A stretch of DNA of 64,000 nt from NCBI GenBank assembly GCA_009746045.1, contig RPFO01000188.1, forward strand, positions 2,146,874 through 2,210,873, read 5' to 3'. This stretch comes from Mesostigma viride (lineage: Eukaryota > Streptophyta > Mesostigmatophyceae > Mesostigmatales > Mesostigmataceae). Positions 58,341-64,000 of this stretch are shown one piece after another (position 1 is the first letter of the stretch; the number at the start of each line of letters is the position of its first letter). Made by a program: the position numbers and the translations under genes. Below the pieces are notes generated by a model. The model worked only from the letters and a program-made list of their open reading frames with translations, had not been told where the DNA came from and ran no database searches.

Positions 58341-58632
58341 ACAAACAAACAAACAAAACTGTTACCAAACCATGGTTGGTGTTGAGGCAGCACAGACACT
58401 GAGATGCTGTCCTCTCACTACAAACAAACAAACGAAACGGTTACCAATCCATGGTTGGTGTTGAGGCGGCACGGCTACTGTCCTCTCACTACAAACAAAC
58501 AAACGAAACGGTTAACAAACCATGGTTGGTGTTGAGGCAGCACAGCTACTGTCCTCTCATTACAAGCAAACAAACGAAAATGTTACCAAACCATGGTGGG
58601 TTTTGAGGCAGCAAAGATACTGTCCTCTCAAT
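58341..58632 (+). repeat. Four tandem copies of a 71-bp repeat
   Basis: Copies start at ACAAACAAACAAAC near 58341, 58420, 58491 and 58562; the first has 8 extra bases. Each contains CCATGGTTGGTGTTGAGGCA and then CTACTGTCCTCTCA. The TTGAGGCAGCA...CTGTCCTC core also appears in the Gag frame near 59424, so the repeat probably derives from coding sequence. Confidence 0.85.
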
Positions 58633-58639
58633 CAATACA

Positions 58640-59595
<956 letters not shown>

Positions 59596-59623
<28 letters not shown>

Positions 59624-60695
59624 AACTGGCTAGACAACACTGTCAAGAATGTCAGTTCAATAGCCCCAAACCTCAAAAATGGCATACTGCAACTCCTTCC
59701 ACCACTAGGGGCATGATAGTGGGGGATGTGATGCACATCAACAAAGATGTCCAACCCTACCTGATCCTAAAAGATTCATGGTCCAGGTTCACAGTAATGG
59801 AACCCCTACCTGGCATGTCTGCAGGGCAGCTACGTGTTGCACTCATGATTGCTTTACCCAGATTCTACCCAGTTGACAGAATTTTGCTTGATCAACAATT
59901 TTCTTGTCTGACTGACCTGGAAGGGTGTGAAGCAATAGAGATTGCTGGGCTGGAAGATCATGAGGGTCAGGGGGTCATTGAAAGAACCATCAGATCTGTC
60001 AAAACCCTACTAGCCAAAAATCCTTCCAAGGATGCTACTTCAGGGGTCTATTGTGACAGGGCACTCTGGTGTCATGAAATGTGCACAACCCTAAACATGA
60101 GACCTGTCTTGCATGCCAAGTGGGGTGAAGTAATCCCAGCAGGCCTGCAGGCAGGTGTATATCCCCCAGAGGTGATAGCACTGTACAACACTGCACGTGC
60201 ACAAACCTCAGCAAAACTGGCAGAAAAAGATAAAACCCATCCAGGCCAGTATTCCAAAAAGGTGATCAAGTTCTCTATTACAAGGAAAACAGCTTTGGTA
60301 AGGTTGGAACTTGGCTAGGTCCAGTTACCATCCGTGGATTTACCAAAAACAGCAAGACCGTGGAGGTCAAGCACAATATCAATGGGAAGCGTCACAGGGT
60401 GAGCTGTCATAGAATTAAGAAGTATTATTCTCCCATGGCAGACGTGCCTGGGGAAGAGTCTTTAAGCATGGACTCACTACTTCTATCTGGCAACTCCAGC
60501 ATGCCCAGCAGTAGCCCTGAGCCACCAATTACTGCTGTTGACAGCACCACAGCACCCTCTGTGAACCCTTCCACCCTCAGTGAAGCCAGGCCCACTTCAC
60601 AACCTGGGGATTGCTTAACCAGGCACGAGGTAGCTGGGTTGGAAGCATTAGCTCAGCCCCAAGGCACGAACCTGTCTGCCAACCTCCCGCTCTGA
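59596..60695 (+). CDS. Integrase of the nested element (frameshifted)
   Basis: Integrase inserts the cDNA into host DNA. The frame 59596-60318 holds LARQHCQECQF (the CC of the zinc site), then the catalytic core: first Asp in MIVGDVMHINKD, second Asp in RILLDQQFSCL, and Glu in GQGVIERTIRSVK, with about 30 residues between the last two, slightly short of the usual 35. The frame breaks near 60255; another frame continues LYYKENSFGKVGTWLGPVTI and then NGKRHRVSCHRIKKYYSP, a C-terminal domain as in copia integrases. A Ser/Pro-rich linker (60440-60690) leads towards the protease-like segment. Confidence 0.75.
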
Positions 60696-60702
60696 GGTCA
60701 AA

Positions 60703-62031
60703 TTGGCAGTCGCCTTGCAAGCATTACACAGGTCACATAAGCAACAAGCTGCTGTGGCCGAAGGGTTGGCAAAAGTCTCAGCTGTGTGCACTAGTCAGGA
60801 CCCCTGGACCCTGGCAATAGACACTCAGGCACAGGTCAGTGTGATCAGTGCACAAGCCATCCCTGGTCTTGAGATTGCACCTTCATTTTGGGCACGGGTG
60901 CAGGATTTCTCAGGCCAAAGCTCACTGGATGTAGTGGGACAAGTGATGCTCCCTATACTTGGTATTCAGACACCCTTCCAGGTGGTGGAGGGGTACTCTG
61001 GTAACACCTTGTTGGGGGAACCTTTTGTATCCTATCCTGGGGTGCTTATCTCAGCTAATGAGCTCAGTGTCACAGGGGTGGGTGCAGTTCCTCTGGACCA
61101 CTTTAAAATCCCTCTCTCCAGTATTGTCCCTGGTATGGATGCTGTCATCAAGGCAGTCAACACTCAGTATGCACCAGGGGAGATCCCTGATCTGGACAAG
61201 TTAGTGCACAGCCAGTTCCTCCATCCCTCAGCCTTTGGGCTGGGTAAGTGGGACATAGCCATGCACTCACCCCACCAAATCTCCCACGTCATACAAGAAT
61301 GCAAAACACAAAAAGGGTTTACCAAGTGGCTGATGGCCATTGTCCACCAAGCCAGGCAGGAATGGGTCCTGCCCAACCCCAAAAACCCTCAATACAAACC
61401 TCCTGTCACCCCTTCATGGGACGTGCCAGAGGGAGCCAAAAAGCTCAGATTAAAATTTGTTCTCAAACAAAAACCACAAAAAGTGGGCTCCCCAATCTTC
61501 CATGCCAGACCATGTGTCACAGAATTAAAGGGGACATCCACACTGCCAAAAGGGGAAACCTACACACCTGGGCTGCAACAAACCTCACTCAGGATCATGC
61601 TCTCCCTATTCCTCCACAACCTCAATGCAGGCCAAGACTATGTCTGCAAAGCCACTGATATTAAAAGGGCCTTCCTCAGGGGGGACCCAGAAAAGGCTGA
61701 ATCTGTGTGGAAAGGGAAGGTGTACGTGGTAGACACCCCAGCTGTGTGGAAACCTTACATTGATGAGCCCCACCTTATCATCAACATTGGGGTGGAAGGG
61801 CTTGTCAGTGCCCCAAAAATTTTCAGAGACTCAGCAGAGGAAGTATTCAAAAAGCTCAAGGCCACGTATGATGACCTGGACCCATGCTTTTTTGTTGTAC
61901 CCACCCCCTCTGGACTGCTGTTCTTTGTGTGGCATGGAGATGACCAACTCATTTGTGGGCCTAGAGCTGAGGTGGAAAATTTATTCAGCAGGTCCAGGAA
62001 TCATATGAGATTGGCAAACAGGTGGAATTGA
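60703..62031 (+). CDS. Retropepsin-like domain followed by copia-type reverse transcriptase
   Basis: The frame opens at a non-ATG codon, so it is expressed as part of a polyprotein or after a frameshift. Residues about 38-125 look like a retropepsin: WTLAIDTQAQVSVIS (catalytic DTG reads DTQ), DVVGQVMLPILG, NTLLGEPFVSYPG. RT follows: KLRLKFVLKQKP, palm motif A TDIKRAFLRGD (Asp), the GLVSAPKIF region in place of copia GLKQAPR, and motif C FFVWHGDDQLICGP (GDD instead of VDD). The frame ends just before the RT connection; a shifted frame continues with LSTTPIQFCGIMLQ. Confidence 0.75.
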   Translation: MAVALQALHRSHKQQAAVAEGLAKVSAVCTSQDPWTLAIDTQAQVSVISAQAIPGLEIAPSFWARVQDFSGQSSLDVVGQVMLPILGIQTPFQVVEGYSGNTLLGEPFVSYPGVLISANELSVTGVGAVPLDHFKIPLSSIVPGMDAVIKAVNTQYAPGEIPDLDKLVHSQFLHPSAFGLGKWDIAMHSPHQISHVIQECKTQKGFTKWLMAIVHQARQEWVLPNPKNPQYKPPVTPSWDVPEGAKKLRLKFVLKQKPQKVGSPIFHARPCVTELKGTSTLPKGETYTPGLQQTSLRIMLSLFLHNLNAGQDYVCKATDIKRAFLRGDPEKAESVWKGKVYVVDTPAVWKPYIDEPHLIINIGVEGLVSAPKIFRDSAEEVFKKLKATYDDLDPCFFVVPTPSGLLFFVWHGDDQLICGPRAEVENLFSRSRNHMRLANRWN

Positions 62032-62334
62032 GCACAACCCCCATCCAGTTCTGTGGCATCATGTTGCAGCTGCACAGGCAGCCAGATCATGGGTCTGCTC
62101 TCTCTCTCCTCCTGCAGAATATATCAAGATTGTCTAGATCTGCTGCATCACACCTGCCTCCCCTTACACATGTGTGCCACTGTTCAGGGCAAACTGGGGT
62201 GGTGGTCAGCCATCTGTGGGGCTCCCTTAGCTGTCATCAGCAGGGTCACCCATGATGTTCTAGTCAAATAAAATGCAGTCACATCAGGAAGTTGATCATG
62301 ACTGCCCCCCCTCATCCTCCATGGCCTGAATCTG

Positions 62335-62856
62335 ATGGAAGACATCCACATCCACAGTGTCATGGACAGCTCCATGGAGAGCAGAACAATCAATCAGATG
62401 GGGGCACGGGAATCAGGGCTGTTTTTTCTCACCAACAGGTCAGATTACATGTCCCTCACTTCCTGGTACAGCAGGCTACACCGCAGAAAACCTGGCAGCA
62501 GCAACTCAGCTGAATGTCGTGCTGTGGTGTCTGCTGCATTGCATGCTCGTTCCCTGCAGCACATGCTCACCTGGCTACAAACCCAGGCAGGCAGCACATG
62601 CAATGTCATCTCACATCTCTATACTGACAGCTACTCTGTGATCAGTTTTCTAACCAAGAAATCTGTTTCTGCTGCTGTCCACACTGACCTGGATTGGGTG
62701 ATCCTCAAACAGGAGGCACCTACTTTTCCAGCTGGACTCATGTGGATGATGAGGAAACCCAGCAGACGCTTAACGAAGCTGCGGGATGCTGCTGGCCAAC
62801 AGTACCAGCTCCTCTTTCAGAACATGAACCCCTATGATATCAGAGTCAGTGTTTGA
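62335..62856 (+). CDS. RNase H of the nested element
   Basis: Copia-type RNase H removes the RNA strand during reverse transcription. Seen here: a degenerate first strand (MDSSMESRTINQMGARESGL), SLTSWYSRLHRRKPGSSNSA with ECRAVVSAALHARS (catalytic Glu), and SHLYTDSYSVISFLTKKS (Asp). The usual D-D start is modified to MDSS. In a different frame from RT; 62032-62334 carries the linking sequence with at least one more shift. Stop at 62854-62856. Confidence 0.7.
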   Translation: MEDIHIHSVMDSSMESRTINQMGARESGLFFLTNRSDYMSLTSWYSRLHRRKPGSSNSAECRAVVSAALHARSLQHMLTWLQTQAGSTCNVISHLYTDSYSVISFLTKKSVSAAVHTDLDWVILKQEAPTFPAGLMWMMRKPSRRLTKLRDAAGQQYQLLFQNMNPYDIRVSV

Positions 62857-63228
62857 ATAAATGACTGGCCATAGCTCAGTACACAACCACCACACCCCCT
62901 TACCACAGCGATAGCTGCTGGGCGCCATAAAATTCAACACATTCTGTGGGGTGTGAGTGCTGGCTAGGTCAGATTTGTATCCATTTGCAGCTTGAGGACA
63001 CAAGCTTTGTATCCACTTACTTAATGTGTGCTCCAATAACTGGCCAAACCAGCCAGCTGTGTACACCTTATTTAATGTGCAATATAACACCTGGCCAGAA
63101 CAGCCAGCTGTAACCAACCTGGCTCAACCAGCCATGTCTCTTTTGTACCCCTAATCAACTTAAAAACAATAACAATAATGTTGGGGGTGCAGACCTGCAT
63201 TAAGAAATAAATAATAAAACAATACTGG
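62857..63228 (+). other. 3' UTR of the nested element with ACTGGCCA / CAGCCAGCTGT repeats
   Basis: The word ACCAGCCAGCTGT or AACAGCCAGCTGT occurs at about 63046 and 63097, with CTGGCCAAA / CTGGCCAGA before each, and AACCAGCCATG at 63126. No frame. GTTGGGGGTGC at about 63179 is the only purine-rich tract. Confidence 0.5.
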
Positions 63229-63711
63229 AGTTAGTCTCCATGCTTTGCTGTAGACTAAGTCTCAAAGGCATTGTGAATACAACGTATGAATAAGCCTTGT
63301 AAACCTACGTTGGTATGTGAATATAAATACCACGTGGGCTATGCAGATAGGAATGCTAGTCGAGTCGCATACGTTTCCCTAGATAGGTACTTTGGGTACT
63401 GAGGTACGTGACAGATGTCAGTACCCAGTATACGTAGTGTCCTGTCATTGGACGGTACTAGCGTATCCTAGATAGGGACCGTACTGCATTGTGCATTGAT
63501 CTGTGATCGCACGATGCAGTGACTAGACTGCTACCTGTCATCGTGCGGCCTCGGGCCAACGGTCTGCACCCAACGGTCACTGGCGGCGCAGCCAGTGAGA
63601 GGAACGTTGATAAAGGGTAAACCTATTTTCTAATGAACCAAGCAATTCATTGCTCTCAGCACACTGTGTTCTCAAGCAATATACCACGTCGTTCATTCCC
63701 ATTTACTAACT
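63229..63711 (+). repeat. 3' LTR of the nested element
   Basis: Same sequence class; ATATAAATACC replaces GTATAAATACC. The usual polypurine tract is not adjacent; the nearest G-run (GTTGGGGGTGC, about 63179) is about 45 bp upstream. Confidence 0.88.
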
Positions 63712-63716
63712 CCACC

Positions 63717-64000
63717 CCATATCGCGAGTTTCTGTCCAAGTTTGAGTCCAGCGCCGCCTATCTGACCGACATGACCTGGTACGAGTACAAGATCAGGTTC
63801 ATCGAGGCACTCTGTCCCGAGCTGCAGGACGAGGTATTCAAACACTACGCTGAGGTCCCATGGAAGGAGTGGGACATCCTGAATATCCAGAGATACCTTC
63901 TACAGGTGGCCGACGTGGTGGCTCGCGGGCGCGCACCCTCAGTGCGCCGCTTCTTCAGGCCAGCTCCCCCGCGACGGGTGAATCAGATGTACTCCACTGA
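63717..64000 (+). CDS. Gag of the Gypsy-like element, continued after the nested insertion
   Basis: When the nested element and one CCACC duplication are ignored, the frame from 56820 runs straight on here: YREFLSKFESSAAYLTDMTW, EALCPELQDEVFKHYAEV, LLQVADVVARGRA. These are capsid/retrotransposon-gag helices. The window ends before the nucleocapsid. Confidence 0.75.

Overview
The window is eukaryotic nuclear DNA. Coding segments are split by GT-AG introns with matching phases, LTR and non-LTR retroelements and TIR transposons are dense, and simple-sequence arrays run to kilobases. Fasciclin and OTU exons, copia elements primed by an initiator-Met-like tRNA and long tetranucleotide arrays would suit a large, repeat-rich algal genome (green or streptophyte). 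That placement is inference; no rRNA, organellar or lineage-diagnostic gene is present.

Layout. 1-4.8 kb: a five-exon fasciclin-domain gene on the minus strand, with a foldback MITE in one intron and a decayed LTR in another. 5.3-9.8 kb: a complete young copia-derived element (minus) that lacks integrase and RT. 9.8-11.6 kb: a composite tetranucleotide array. 12.4-19.4 kb: non-LTR fragments, MITEs and a complete gag-only copia element (TR-GAG type). 21-21.6 kb: exons of an OTU-domain protein. 22.1-38.0 kb: a 15.8-kb satellite of a 24-bp unit. 39.6-41.3 kb: a TTAA-flanked, piggyBac-like non-autonomous element. 42.4-44.7 kb: a tandem duplication with an internal deletion. 44.9-46.4 kb: a gene whose first exon ends in a 2A-like NPGP motif, followed by four tandem copies of a symmetric 132-nt exon. 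48.0-50.8 kb: a gene of unknown function whose last intron holds a 1.65-kb simple-repeat block and whose last codons are interrupted by a hAT element. 53.6 kb to the end: a Gypsy-like LTR element with a separate ORF for an RNase H1-type hybrid-binding domain, its gag interrupted by a second LTR element (56.8-63.7 kb).

The best candidate for something undescribed is that nested element. Its LTRs end in AGTTAGT...ACTAACT instead of TG...CA, no primer-binding site is recognisable beside the LTR, and its pol domains run zinc knuckle, integrase, retropepsin-like protease, copia-type RT, RNase H, with the protease after the integrase. The second is the hybrid-binding-domain ORF upstream of gag in the host element. 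Host genes are few; most of the window is transposon biology and tandem repeats.
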